Shown: positions 38,682 through 48,279, counted from the first letter of the stretch. The stretch is DNA of 64,000 bases from Colwellia piezophila ATCC BAA-637 (GCF_000378625.1 NZ_KB905162.1:248001-312000), one strand, 5' to 3'. Program-made: numbers and translations. Notes: generated from the sequence alone by a model not told the origin.

Positions 38682-40064
38682 ATGGCTATCTCAGTAATTA
38701 CCAATGTATCATCATTAAACGCACAACGTAACTTATCTAAGTCCGGTAGTGACTTAGCAACTTCAATGCAACGTTTATCATCAGGTATGCGTATTAACAG
38801 CGCTAAAGATGATGCGGCTGGTCTACAAATTTCAAATCGCTTGACCTCACAAATTAATGGCTTGGGTGTAGCACAACGTAATGCTAACGACGGTATTTCA
38901 ATGGCGCAAACCGCTGAAGGCGCGATGCAAGAATCAACCAGTATTTTACAACGTATGCGTGAGTTAGCATTGCAATCGGCTAACGGCTCTAACTCATCTT
39001 CAGACCGTGGAGCCTTACAAAAAGAAGTCACCGCTTTACAGAGTGAATTAACCCGTATTGCCGAAACTACCAGTTTTGGTGGTGTGAATTTGTTGGACGG
39101 TAACTTCGGCGGTAAACAATTCCAAGTTGGCTCAGATGCAAATCAAACCATCCAGGTGACTTTGGCGAGTGTCTCAGCGGCTGATATTGGTAATTACAGT
39201 GCTAATGGTGCTGGCTCTAGAATTGGTATAGCTGATGCTGGTGCAGTACTTCTTGCAGTAGCTACGACGCAAGATATCACGGTAACTAATTCAGATGGCG
39301 ATGCTGGCATTTATCAAACAGTTGTTGGTGATACCGCGGTTGATGTTGCTGCGGGTATTTCAAACCTTAAACTGGGTGTTGAAGCTGAAGCCGTATTAGA
39401 AGTAGATATTCAAATAAATACACTCGCTAACGTAGGCACGTTCGATCTGGATGGCGTCACTTATGATTTAGCCGATGGCGATCTTGACCGTGTGGCGGCA
39501 GAAATTTCAACCAATGGCCATGAGGCTAGTGTTGCAGGTGGTAAGTTATCAATCAGAGCAACGGGTGTTACCGGTATAGATATGACCGATGGTACTTTAG
39601 GTGCAACATCTATGGGGCCTGTAGGTGGTACTATGGTTACAAGTACCAATGCATCATCTAGTTTTGGCGCTGTCGTGAAGATGACCGCAGATGATGCATT
39701 TACTGCCACAGGTGGTGCAGAAGCTATCGGCGGTGCAGCGGGTGCTTTACAATCAATAAGTAACTTGGATATCACTAGTGCCTTTGATTCTCAAACAGCA
39801 ATAGCGACTATCGATGCTGCATTAGCCTCAATTGATAGCCAACGAGCAGATTTAGGTGCGGTGCAAAATCGCTTTAGCCATACCATCAGTAACTTGGCAA
39901 ACATCCAAGAGAATGTGTCTGCATCACGTAGCCGTATTCAAGATACTGACTTTGCCGTAGAAACCGCGCAAATGACTAAAAACCAAATCTTGCAACAAGC
40001 AGGTACGTCAATATTAGCGCAGGCTAACCAATTGCCACAAGCAGCACTTAGCTTAATTGGTTAA
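38682..40064 (+). CDS. fliC: flagellin 2
   Basis: A 460-aa filament subunit. The first about 195 and last about 110 residues are almost identical to flagellin 3 at 41098, while the centre (about 180-345) diverges. Both share [20 protein letters not shown] and [23 protein letters not shown] precedes ATG 38682 and a sigma-28 promoter lies about 90 bp upstream. One visible difference in the conserved part is Gly for Asp in SSDRGALQ. Confidence 0.97.
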   Translation: MAISVITNVSSLNAQRNLSKSGSDLATSMQRLSSGMRINSAKDDAAGLQISNRLTSQINGLGVAQRNANDGISMAQTAEGAMQESTSILQRMRELALQSANGSNSSSDRGALQKEVTALQSELTRIAETTSFGGVNLLDGNFGGKQFQVGSDANQTIQVTLASVSAADIGNYSANGAGSRIGIADAGAVLLAVATTQDITVTNSDGDAGIYQTVVGDTAVDVAAGISNLKLGVEAEAVLEVDIQINTLANVGTFDLDGVTYDLADGDLDRVAAEISTNGHEASVAGGKLSIRATGVTGIDMTDGTLGATSMGPVGGTMVTSTNASSSFGAVVKMTADDAFTATGGAEAIGGAAGALQSISNLDITSAFDSQTAIATIDAALASIDSQRADLGAVQNRFSHTISNLANIQENVSASRSRIQDTDFAVETAQMTKNQILQQAGTSILAQANQLPQAALSLIG

Positions 40065-40126
40065 TTGAAAAAAGGCTTTAAGCCACAGTATCTAAAGTAC
40101 CGTGGCTAAGGCCTAAGCGATAAAGT

Positions 40127-40161
40127 AAAAAGGAAGGGGCCAACATGCTCCTTCCTTTTTT
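40127..40161 (+). terminator. terminator after flagellin 2
   Basis: AAAAAGGAAGGGGC pairs with GCTCCTTCCTTTTT (one mismatch) around CAACAT, then a T run. A related but shorter hairpin follows flagellin 3. Confidence 0.88.
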
Positions 40162-40266
40162 GCTTTTAAGTGTCTATTGAAATGCGCCTTTGAAGTTTAG
40201 TTTTTGACGTGTGCTTTTTGAAGTGACACTTTTAAAAGAGCATTTTAAAAAGCTAAGCAGTCTATA

Positions 40267-40676
40267 AAGAGTGTAGTGCAAAGTGGTACAGACTTAGTTT
40301 TGGCTAGCTTAACTCCTGAGCTCAAACAACCTACTGAACCAACCAGTGCGGTAGGTCATCTTAAGGTAACGAACTCGATGCAAGAAAGAGCAAGCCGTTA
40401 GTGTCATTACCAGGGCTAATGAATAAGCTAAAGAAGTTGTTCAAGCTCCCCTAACGCTAAAGCAGTTCGAGAAATTGGCACAACAATTACAGGATTTTGT
40501 CGGTGAAATGAATCGCGGTTTAGAGTTTTGTCGATAAAAATTCTGCACAAGGTGTCATTAAGGTTATAGATAAAAATAGCGATAAACGGGTGAAAAAGTT
40601 TCCTTCTGAAGAATTACTTACCTTAGTCGCTATATTGTCAGAAGTGGTTGGCGGCTTTATTGATGTGAAAGTCTAG
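40267..40676 (+). pseudogene. flaG: decayed flaG copy
   Basis: Nucleotide similarity to the intact flaG at 42679 runs the whole length, including the upstream TCTATAA and the final TTGATGTGAAAG near the stop. The start codon is AAG where the intact copy has ATG; stops such as the TAG near 40400 interrupt the middle; and in GAGTTTTGTCG two bases are missing relative to GTGTTTTCTGTCG, shifting the frame. The 3' third (residues of QQLQDFVGEMNRG and the GGFIDVKV end) is still recognisable. It marks a past duplication of a flagellin-flaG unit. Confidence 0.9.
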
Positions 40677-40978
40677 TGATATTTCTTTGTCGCTAAAAGG
40701 TTAAATGAATATAAGATCTACCTCTACCCTCTGTAACGCTAGTTATTCAAAAGAGAAATTATGTTTTATTTAAGATTTACTGACATTGGCTTGGTTTGGA
40801 TCTACCGGTTAGCGAATTGTTAGTGTTTAAAGTATGTTTTTTGTGCTTCGTAGCAATAAATAACAAGCTAACATAACCACGGATATGTCTACCATGGCTA
40901 CAGTAATTTATGCTTACAGTATTTCTCGGTTTCTATTAAATAATAAATTAAAAAAACGGTTAAATAACTTAAAAAGAT
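40677..40978 (+). other. 302-bp leader between the flaG relic and flagellin 3
   Basis: AT-rich, no gene or domain seen. I looked for a remnant of fliD after the flaG relic and found none. The segment ends at the flagellin 3 promoter. Confidence 0.6.
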
Positions 40979-41005
40979 TAAAGTTATTTTTTAAGCTGCC
41001 GTTAA
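40979..41005 (+). promoter_or_regulatory. sigma-28 promoter of flagellin 3
   Basis: TAAAGTTA-N11-GCCGTTAA, matching the flagellin 2 site in both boxes and spacing; downstream leader sequence is also similar. Confidence 0.9.
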
Positions 41006-41097
41006 GGTGAGTAGAAAGAGAATTTGAAGTATTACTGATAGTTCTCATTTTAAAAACTAATTAACGCATTACGCTTTATGTAATCAGGAGTTTTAAC

Positions 41098-42474
41098 ATG
41101 GCTATTTCAGTAATCACCAATGTATCATCACTAAATGCTCAACGTAACTTATCTAAATCAGGTAGTGACTTAGCGACCTCTATGCAACGTTTATCATCAG
41201 GTATGCGTATTAACAGTGCTAAAGATGATGCGGCTGGTCTACAAATTTCAAATCGATTGACCTCACAAATTAATGGTTTAGGCGTTGCACAACGTAATGC
41301 TAATGACGGTATTTCAATGGCGCAAACCGCTGAAGGCGCGATGCAAGAGTCAACCAGTATTTTACAACGTATGCGTGAATTAGCATTACAATCGGCTAAC
41401 GGCTCTAACTCATCTTCAGACCGTGACGCCTTACAAAAAGAAGTCACCGCTTTACAAAGTGAATTAACCCGTATTGCCGAAACTACCAGTTTTGGTGGAG
41501 TTAATTTACTTGATGGCAATTTTGGTGGTAAACAATTCCAAGTCGGCTCTGATGCTAATCAAACCATCCAGGTGACTTTGGCGAGTGTTTCCGCAGCTGA
41601 TATTGGTAATTACAAGGAAGATACTGCAGGTAGCGTGATTGGTCTTGCATCAGCAACAGCAGCCTTAGGTACGGCTACGGCAGCTGAAAACCTTCTGGTA
41701 ACCAATGCTAATGGTGATGCTGGTACTTATGTTACCCTGGGTACAGATACTGCTGTTGAGATTGCTGCTGGTATTTCAAACCTTAAACTGGGTGTTACAG
41801 CTGAAGCCGTATTGGAAGTTGATATTCAGATATTAGTAGCCGGAGCGCACACCTTTGATATGGACGGTGTTACTTACGACTTAACTGATGGTGATCTTGA
41901 CCGAGTGGCCGCAGAAATTTCAACCAATGGCCATGAAGCTAGTGTTGCTGGTGGTAAGTTATCAATCAGAGCAACCGGCGTTGATGGCATAGATATGACA
42001 AATATTGCCAATGGTGTAGCGATGGGGCCGGTAGGTGGTACTATGGTTACCAGTACCGGTGCAACTTCGAGTTTTGGTGCTGTCGTGACTCTGACTTCAG
42101 ATGATACCTTTTCTGTAGCAGGTGGTACAACCGCTTTAGGCAATGGAACGGGCGCTTTACAATCTATCTCTAATTTGGATATCACCAGTGCTTTTGATTC
42201 TCAAACGGCAATCGCTACTATTGATGCTGCATTAGCTTCAATTGATAGCCAACGAGCAGATTTAGGTGCGGTGCAAAATCGTTTCAGTCATACCATCAGT
42301 AACTTAGCGAACATCCAAGAGAATGTATCAGCTTCACGTAGCCGTATTCAAGATACTGATTTTGCCGTAGAAACTGCGCAAATGACTAAAAACCAAATCT
42401 TACAACAAGCGGGTACGTCAATATTAGCGCAGGCTAACCAATTACCACAAGCAGCACTTAGCTTGATTGGTTAA
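41098..42474 (+). CDS. fliC: flagellin 3
   Basis: A 458-aa filament subunit, near-duplicate of flagellin 2 in its D0/D1 halves ([40 protein letters not shown]). The variable centre differs by substitutions and small indels, e.g. [18 protein letters not shown] against the flagellin 2 version. CAGGAG before ATG 41098. The intact flaG follows after a terminator-like hairpin. Confidence 0.97.
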   Translation: MAISVITNVSSLNAQRNLSKSGSDLATSMQRLSSGMRINSAKDDAAGLQISNRLTSQINGLGVAQRNANDGISMAQTAEGAMQESTSILQRMRELALQSANGSNSSSDRDALQKEVTALQSELTRIAETTSFGGVNLLDGNFGGKQFQVGSDANQTIQVTLASVSAADIGNYKEDTAGSVIGLASATAALGTATAAENLLVTNANGDAGTYVTLGTDTAVEIAAGISNLKLGVTAEAVLEVDIQILVAGAHTFDMDGVTYDLTDGDLDRVAAEISTNGHEASVAGGKLSIRATGVDGIDMTNIANGVAMGPVGGTMVTSTGATSSFGAVVTLTSDDTFSVAGGTTALGNGTGALQSISNLDITSAFDSQTAIATIDAALASIDSQRADLGAVQNRFSHTISNLANIQENVSASRSRIQDTDFAVETAQMTKNQILQQAGTSILAQANQLPQAALSLIG

Positions 42475-42539
42475 TTGAAAGGGATTTAACCACGGTACCT
42501 AGAGTGCTATGGTTATGACCTAGCCCATAAAAGTAGATA

Positions 42540-42570
42540 AAAAGGAAGGGGCTAATATACTCTTCCTTTT
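42540..42570 (+). terminator. terminator-like hairpin after flagellin 3
   Basis: AAAAGGAAG pairs with CTTCCTTTT around a 13-nt loop. The U-run is short (four T, then C), so partial read-through into flaG-fliD is possible. Confidence 0.65.
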
Positions 42571-42678
42571 CTGCTTTTAGGTTTTTGATTAAATAGGCTC
42601 TTTGATGTGTATTTTTACCAAGACACGTTTGTAGTCAAATTTTTATAATAATGTTTTAAATAAGGTAAGGAGTCTATA

Positions 42679-43083
42679 ATGAGTGTAGTACAAGGCGGTA
42701 CAGACATTGGTTTGGCTAACTTAACTTCTGAGTTTAAAAAGCTAACTGAAGGAAATGATTCAGTAAGTAATATTAAGGAAAATGAACTTGTTGCAAGTGA
42801 TAAAGAGCAAGTAGCTATTACCACTAAAACAGCTGAAGAGGTTAACCAACAACCCTTAACAGTACAGCAACTTGAGAAAGTGGCACAACAATTGCAGGAC
42901 TTTGTTGGTGACATGAATCGCGGTTTAGTGTTTTCTGTCGATAAAGATTCAGGACGAGATGTGATTAAGGTTATTGATAAAAACAGTGGTGAACTGATTA
43001 AGCAATTTCCTTCAGAAGAAGTGTTAACTTTAGTGGCTAAATTATCAGAAATGGTAGGTGGCTTTATTGACGCTAAGGTATAG
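42679..43083 (+). CDS. flaG: FlaG protein
   Basis: A 134-aa FlaG protein. The conserved C-terminal half reads VAQQLQDFVGDMNRGLVFSVDKDSGRDVIKVIDKNSGELIKQFPSEEVL (residues 73-121), the core of the FlaG family, which influences filament length. The N-terminus is variable. AAGGAG lies before ATG 42679. fliD follows 94 bp downstream. Confidence 0.95.
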   Translation: MSVVQGGTDIGLANLTSEFKKLTEGNDSVSNIKENELVASDKEQVAITTKTAEEVNQQPLTVQQLEKVAQQLQDFVGDMNRGLVFSVDKDSGRDVIKVIDKNSGELIKQFPSEEVLTLVAKLSEMVGGFIDAKV

Positions 43084-43177
43084 CGGCGTTGATAGTCGGC
43101 GATAATTGTTTGCAGGGTAATTTAGCAAATAACTTCGACTCTATTTAGTGTGAAATTAATATTTGAAAGGGGGACTT

Positions 43178-44605
43178 ATGCCTAATTTAACGTTTACGGG
43201 GATAGGCTCAGGTTTACAGGTTAGCGATATTGTTAACGCTATTGTTGGCGCTGAAAAAGCTCCTTTTGTTTCTCGTACCAACGCACAGCAAGGTAAAATT
43301 ACCACCGATATATCAGCCATCGGCGCATTAAAATCGGCACTAGAAAGTGTTACTGATTCCATAGAAGCACTAGCTGATACCGATAAATATCAATTACGGT
43401 CCGCGAAAGGTACCGACAGCTTTATAACCCTTTCCGCCAGTAAAGATACTCAAATTGGTCATTATTCGGTTGAAGTTGATGCTTTAGCACAAAGTCATAA
43501 ACTGATGTCTAGTGCTATTGATGGTGAAGAAGCCGTAGGTGAAGGCACCTTAAATATTGCCGTAGCGAGTGGGAATTTTGATATTGTTGTTTCTGCCACC
43601 GATACCTTAAGCGATATTCGCGACGCTATTAATGACAGTACAGATAATGATTCGATTATAGCCACTATAATCACCGATAACGACGGCCAGCATCTTATTA
43701 TGACAAGTAGGGAAACTGGTGTTGCTAATACTATTACCACCACGGTAACGGATAGTGATGGTAACAATAGTGATAATTTAGGCTTGTCACGTCTTGCCTA
43801 TGATGTCTCAGACCCTGATCCTCTGCTGCATATTACCAATTTATCTGAAGTTACCGCGGCGCTTGATGCACAGATCACTATTGATGGTACCCTTGTTGTC
43901 TCTAGTAGCACCAACGAATTTAAAAATGTTATTGATGGTGTAGATATAACCGTCAAAAAAATTCATGACGTTGATGACGATATTAGTCAAATTAGTTTTA
44001 CTGAAAATAATTCCAACATCAGATCGGGTATAGAAAAATTTATCGAAAGTTATAACGAACTTCTAAAACTCAGTAATATCTTAGGTCAAGCCGGAGAGTC
44101 TGGTGCGGGGCCTTTAGCGGGAGATTCCTTGCTACGAGGGGTGATGGGGAAATTACGTCAAGAACTGAGTAAAGGTTTTGATATAGGTAATGGCAAAACC
44201 TTATCTTTATCTGAATTAGGAGTACATAGTGATCGCTACGGTGTACTTACTTTAGATACTGACGATTTAAATGATTTTATTGATAGTGATATTGACGGTG
44301 TGCAGTTGTTTTTTGTCGGTACGGACTCAACCAATGGTTTTGCCAATTCGCTTAAAAGCTTGACTGAGTTTTATACTGACAAAGAGGGTATTATTCAAAA
44401 TCGTATTGACAGTGGCAAGAATCGATTAGACCGGTTAGATGATGATAGCTTGGCTTTTGCCCGTAAAATGGACTCTTTAGAGGCGCGTTTATTTGCTCAA
44501 TACAATGCCATGGATTTAATTGTCGCAGGCTTAAACGCCACTAGCAGCTATTTAATGGCTCAGTTAGATAATATGCCAGGTGTGGTTAGACAGTATAAAA
44601 AATAA
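43178..44605 (+). CDS. fliD: FliD filament cap protein
   Basis: A 475-aa cap protein (HAP2). N-terminal LTFTGIGSGLQVSDIVNAIVGAEKAPF and C-terminal RLDRLDDDSLAFARKMDSLEARLFAQYNAMDLIVAGLNATSSYLMAQLDNMPG (residues 418-470) are family signatures. ATG 43178 is preferred because AAAGGGGG lies directly before it; a TTG further upstream is part of that site. It ends facing the minus-strand genes at 44651. Confidence 0.96.
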   Translation: MPNLTFTGIGSGLQVSDIVNAIVGAEKAPFVSRTNAQQGKITTDISAIGALKSALESVTDSIEALADTDKYQLRSAKGTDSFITLSASKDTQIGHYSVEVDALAQSHKLMSSAIDGEEAVGEGTLNIAVASGNFDIVVSATDTLSDIRDAINDSTDNDSIIATIITDNDGQHLIMTSRETGVANTITTTVTDSDGNNSDNLGLSRLAYDVSDPDPLLHITNLSEVTAALDAQITIDGTLVVSSSTNEFKNVIDGVDITVKKIHDVDDDISQISFTENNSNIRSGIEKFIESYNELLKLSNILGQAGESGAGPLAGDSLLRGVMGKLRQELSKGFDIGNGKTLSLSELGVHSDRYGVLTLDTDDLNDFIDSDIDGVQLFFVGTDSTNGFANSLKSLTEFYTDKEGIIQNRIDSGKNRLDRLDDDSLAFARKMDSLEARLFAQYNAMDLIVAGLNATSSYLMAQLDNMPGVVRQYKK

Positions 44606-44650
44606 GTTTAACGGATAATAGAATAAGCTTAAAGAACTAGCGATAACAGG

Positions 44651-44968
44651 CTAAAGCAAAGCTGCTATTTTATTGTAAAGTGACGTTGCTTGGCTTGAAG
44701 TTAAATTACCTGACGAGCGTGCTTTGCCAATGGAAGAGTTTACTCTGACAACATCATTAGCGATTTGCTGTATTTCTTTACTTTGCTCCAGTTGTGCTTC
44801 TGTTTGCAGCTTTTCTCGTCCCAAGTCTGAAATTTTAAGTACATCATCGGCAAACTCGCCCAAATAGGGCCCGAAGACAGATATCAGCTTAGTATTATCT
44901 TGCCTAGGGCTGTATTTAATCGCCCGTTGGATATCACTCGCTGCAGTTAGCGGATTTGATCTGATCAT
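44651..44968 (-). CDS. 105-aa protein of unknown function in the flagellin island
   Basis: I do not recognise this protein. It is soluble, with a helical C-terminal half (EKLQTEAQLEQSKEIQQIANDVVRVNSSIG) and no signal peptide. GGGAGCG precedes ATG 44968. It is the last gene of the minus-strand set that holds the FliT-like gene and fliS, separated from them by 250 bp, and converges with fliD. Composition resembles its neighbours, so it looks native. A flagellar role is suggested only by location. Confidence 0.7.
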   Translation of the reverse strand: MIRSNPLTAASDIQRAIKYSPRQDNTKLISVFGPYLGEFADDVLKISDLGREKLQTEAQLEQSKEIQQIANDVVRVNSSIGKARSSGNLTSSQATSLYNKIAALL

Positions 44969-45054
44969 ACTGCGCTCCCACTGCAGATGTACACTTACCT
45001 TGATTATAGTAATTTTATAAAAAAGTGCACCTTTGCTGAGCCATGCCTAATTAT

Positions 45055-45108
45055 TTTTATAAGGTCTAGCATCTTTATAAGGGTCAGCACCTTTATAAAG
45101 TTCAGCAC
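45055..45108. repeat. 18-bp tandem repeat, three imperfect copies
   Basis: Unit close to CTTTATAAGGGTCAGCAC, repeated three times with few changes, in the spacer between the 105-aa gene and the FliT-like gene. No open frame uses it. Confidence 0.75.
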
Positions 45109-45218
45109 TTAGGCATAAAGTGAATGAGGTTAGTCTTAGGGAAAATAAAGGCTGGGGTCTTGAACTGGCAGAGGACTTTTATATTTGCAAGCTGGTGCAG
45201 CCAGTATGACATGGGACG

Positions 45219-45545
45219 TTAAAACCGCTGGTAGGCTTTTGCTGATTTTTTCCCTTGTTTCAATTTGATTAGTTGGCTAGCAAAAGCTTGCTTAAATTGT
45301 TGGCTTTTATCAATGAGGGCGACATCTAATTGCACTACTTGGTTGACTAGCTCAATATAAGCTTGGATTTGTTCAATAGGATAGCGTTTAAAACATTCCC
45401 TTAATAACTGTTCTCGCTCGGATTGTAGACTTGCTAAACCTTCCGCGTTTGCCTCTTCATCAGTAGAAAACTCGTCAAGTTTCGACAGTAATTGTTTTGA
45501 CTTGACGATTATTTCATTAAGCGCAAGCTCTACAGAGCCGGCCAT
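45219..45545 (-). CDS. FliT-like flagellar export chaperone
   Basis: A 108-aa helical protein. Its start overlaps the fliS stop (TAATG), it is rich in charged residues and ends in a basic tail (KLKQGKKSAKAYQRF). Size, helix content and position directly behind fliS match FliT (called FlaI in Vibrio), the chaperone for the cap protein FliD. No single invariant motif proves it. Confidence 0.72.
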   Translation of the reverse strand: MAGSVELALNEIIVKSKQLLSKLDEFSTDEEANAEGLASLQSEREQLLRECFKRYPIEQIQAYIELVNQVVQLDVALIDKSQQFKQAFASQLIKLKQGKKSAKAYQRF

Positions 45546-45943
45546 TAGAAACTAACCTGGCTTTGAGTTTCTAAGGGGATGGAATCCCAGCCTGACTTAA
45601 TTGGCAACAGCACTTGAATGACTTCTTCTAATTTTTCAATGTCATTGCTTGAGCTTGCTACAAGTATTTGTTCACTGCAATATTTATAAAGTAAGGCTAG
45701 GTTTTCAGAAACTTCACCGCCTTGCTTAAAATCAAGAGAACCTTCTAGTACCCCTATAATGGCTATAGCATTAGATAACTCTGAGCCTTTTTTTGCAAAA
45801 TTCTCTTGAACAATAGCACCTTTAGCGGTGGCGATATTGTCGAGTAATTTTTGAAAGAGCATAGCAACAAGTCTATAAGGTGATGCTTCTTGTGCAGAGC
45901 TTTTATGGGTCTGTTGATATTTTTTTAGTGATGCATGTGTCAT
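45545..45943 (-). CDS. fliS: FliS flagellin export chaperone
   Basis: A 132-aa helical protein. KKYQQTHKSSAQEASPYRLVAMLFQKLLDNIATAKGAI (residues 6-43) is the FliS signature, including the flagellin-binding helix after the SPYRL turn. ATG 45943 follows GGAGGT; an upstream TTG overlaps that site. It binds the C-terminus of flagellin and prevents premature polymerisation. Confidence 0.93.
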   Translation of the reverse strand: MTHASLKKYQQTHKSSAQEASPYRLVAMLFQKLLDNIATAKGAIVQENFAKKGSELSNAIAIIGVLEGSLDFKQGGEVSENLALLYKYCSEQILVASSSNDIEKLEEVIQVLLPIKSGWDSIPLETQSQVSF

Positions 45944-46007
45944 AGACACCTCCAAGTCGCTTACTTTTTAATATGAGTATAATCAAATTAAAAAATTAAA
46001 GTAATGG

Positions 46008-46292
46008 TTAGGTTAAAGCTAGGTTATTAATAGTTACCGCAAAGCCTTCGGATTTAGCTTTTTCATAGGCTTGCAGCAAAACACTGTGGCTAATACCCTC
46101 TGAGTCTTCAATAACACCATTAGTCAAAACTTCGATATTATCCCATCCTCGTTTTACCAAGTAATTTTCAATTTGTTTAACTTGGTCTTCAAAAGGCATA
46201 TGAAGGGAGAACATATTAAATTCATGTCGAGTTCCTTTGGTTAACTCTTCGCTGTCATTCATTAATTCAGCGGTACCATTTATTATTAGCAT
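46008..46292 (-). CDS. 94-aa protein of unknown function upstream of fliS
   Basis: Not recognised. It has an N-terminal strand-rich stretch (MLIINGTAELMND) and then EDQVKQIENYLVKRGWDNIEVLTNG, suggesting a small alpha/beta fold. AGGAAGAG precedes the ATG. It is the first gene behind a sigma-54-like site at 46348 and 53 bp ahead of the fliS ribosome site, so it is probably cotranscribed with fliS and the FliT-like gene. Confidence 0.72.
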   Translation of the reverse strand: MLIINGTAELMNDSEELTKGTRHEFNMFSLHMPFEDQVKQIENYLVKRGWDNIEVLTNGVIEDSEGISHSVLLQAYEKAKSEGFAVTINNLALT

Positions 46293-46347
46293 CTACTCTT
46301 CCTGTTATTATTTAATCATAATGATGTTCGCATAATATTATTAGCTA

Positions 46348-46363
46348 TGCTTTTTTTATGCCA
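46348..46363 (-). promoter_or_regulatory. sigma-54 promoter candidate for the fliS group
   Basis: On the minus strand TGGCATAAAAAAAGCA keeps TGGCA and GCA at sigma-54 spacing, 56 bp before the 94-aa gene. The A-run core and missing T at -13 make it a moderate match. Confidence 0.5.
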
Positions 46364-46495
46364 CCTTGTCTTGGCGTTATAAAATTGACCGCGTTAGTGA
46401 TTTAGTTAGTTGAAAATAGTAGTGTTTTTTATTTTTGTTTGTCAGCATATGTATGTGTGTGGAATGCAGGTGATGATTTTTTGACTAGAGAGAGA

Positions 46496-48244
46496 TTAGC
46501 CTAAAAGCTTTAAGATAGATTCTGCGGCGATGTTACTCTGAGCAAGTAAAGCTGTTGTGGCCTGCTGTTTAATTTGCAAAAAGGTTGATTTAGCTGTTTC
46601 TACAGCAAAATCAGTATCTTGTATACGTGATCGACTCGCAGAAACGTTTTCACTAATATTACTTAAATTGGTAATAGAGTGTTCTAATCTATTCATAAAG
46701 GCACCTAAACTGGTGCGTTGATTATCAATATATTTCAAAGCATCATCAATCATTACCGTCGCTAGCTGTGAATTGTCAATTAAATCCACATTACCAAGGC
46801 CAATGTTTACGCTAGAAAAGGCTGCAACCTGTAAAGCAATTGTTTGGTTGGCATCCGCACCTATTTGAAATTTTGTTTTTGGTCCGGCCAAGGTAAAGGA
46901 AGTATCGTATTTATCCAGTTCAATTTCGTTAAAAGCATGTGTATCCCATGCGGTACCTGCACCAAAATCCCCAGAATTATTATCATCATCACCGCTAACA
47001 AAAAAAGCGTCAAAATTTGCGGTAGTAAGCGCACCATTAGCACCAACAATCGTTTCTTCTCTAATGATGCCTCCCGAAGCATCAAAGCCACCGAAAGCTC
47101 CATTATCAGTATTGCTGGTAATTATATTGTTGGTAATAAAATCCTCAAAAACTGTGCCTGCCATCATCTCTGTTTGCAATGCGGCTTCATTGGCATAACC
47201 CGTTGTTGAATTTAAAGCGGCATCGAAAGATTGACCTCCGGCAAGTGCCCCCATAAAGGACTGTATACCAGCACCGCCTATTTGATTTTCTAAGTAGCGC
47301 ATGGCTATGTAACCGCCCGAATAGACACCTGCAATTTTAATTCCTGTTCCGGTAGGAGCGCTGTTATTACCAAAAATCCCGTTTAATTCTGATTTAATTG
47401 CCGCAACACCAAAGCTTGTTATATCTGCCGCTACTCTATCATCAGCGCCACTGACCGCCTCAGCGGTACCCTCAGCAAACCAAGTTGGTGTGGATGCTAA
47501 GTCCATTTGGTTCGCCATTACCGCATGGGTCATTTCATGCAGTAGGGTAGACTTTAATAAGTCAATATTACTGGCGTCTAGTGTTGAAAAATCGGCTAAA
47601 TCAATAGTCATGGTTAGCTCTGTTCCTGCGGGTGCAAGATAAGATACCGAAGCCAGGACTCCTCCTACCGCGTCATATTCTAAATCAATTTTGAATTTAG
47701 CACCGTCACCAGTGAGTCCTAAAACATCTTTAATAATATCTTCTGACTCAGCTAATACGCCACTTTGCAATATTTGCATTATATTTCGTTCTGCTTCCGT
47801 GCCAGCAGACGTCGCCACATTATCGGTTTGTTGAAAAACTTTTTTGCCGCCAAAGGATGTCGAGCTATTGATGGTGTCTATTTCAAGCATCAATTGCACC
47901 GACTCTTTATTCAGTGCTTCGCGATCCGCTTTAGAAAGAGCGCCATTACTGGCTTGTAGTGATAAATCACGCATTCTAAACAAAATACTAGTGGATTCGT
48001 TTAAAGCACCTTCAGTGATTTGAGCAAAGGAAATACCATCATTGGCGTTACGTTGGGCAATGGCTAAACCATTGATTTGAGAGGTTAGTCTGGTAGATAT
48101 TTGTAAACCTGCGGCATCATCTGCGGCTGAGTTAATGCGCATACCTGATGACAAGCGAGCAAAAGTCACCGCTAAGTTATTTGAATTAGCTGCGAGTTGG
48201 CGCTGTAGAAACATGCTTGTCATGTTGGTTCTAATACTAATCAC
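46496..48244 (-). CDS. flagellin with embedded zinc-metalloprotease domain (flagellinolysin type)
   Basis: A 582-aa flagellin. Residues 1-140 and about 457-582 are normal D0/D1 ([55 protein letters not shown]). The variable centre is replaced by about 310 residues with LLHEMTHAVMANQ (zinc motif HEMTH at 236-240) and WFAEGTAEAVSGAD (Glu258 or Glu262 as third ligand), the arrangement of the described proteolytic flagellins (flagellinolysins). The enzyme would be displayed along the filament. Start is GTG 48244, giving MISIRTN as in other flagellins. A sigma-28 promoter lies 36 bp upstream. It is transcribed opposite to the other flagellins and close to flrA. Confidence 0.92.
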   Translation of the reverse strand: MISIRTNMTSMFLQRQLAANSNNLAVTFARLSSGMRINSAADDAAGLQISTRLTSQINGLAIAQRNANDGISFAQITEGALNESTSILFRMRDLSLQASNGALSKADREALNKESVQLMLEIDTINSSTSFGGKKVFQQTDNVATSAGTEAERNIMQILQSGVLAESEDIIKDVLGLTGDGAKFKIDLEYDAVGGVLASVSYLAPAGTELTMTIDLADFSTLDASNIDLLKSTLLHEMTHAVMANQMDLASTPTWFAEGTAEAVSGADDRVAADITSFGVAAIKSELNGIFGNNSAPTGTGIKIAGVYSGGYIAMRYLENQIGGAGIQSFMGALAGGQSFDAALNSTTGYANEAALQTEMMAGTVFEDFITNNIITSNTDNGAFGGFDASGGIIREETIVGANGALTTANFDAFFVSGDDDNNSGDFGAGTAWDTHAFNEIELDKYDTSFTLAGPKTKFQIGADANQTIALQVAAFSSVNIGLGNVDLIDNSQLATVMIDDALKYIDNQRTSLGAFMNRLEHSITNLSNISENVSASRSRIQDTDFAVETAKSTFLQIKQQATTALLAQSNIAAESILKLLG

Positions 48245-48279
48245 GCAAATATGGTCTTAATAGTTAGTGTCATAGCTGT

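Noticed and set aside
40677-40978. Remnant of fliD behind the flaG relic
   Set aside because: No similarity to the start of the intact fliD or its leader could be seen.
46844-47209. 121-aa open frame on the plus strand
   Set aside because: It is antisense to the protease insert of the flagellin, has no ribosome site and no recognisable domain.
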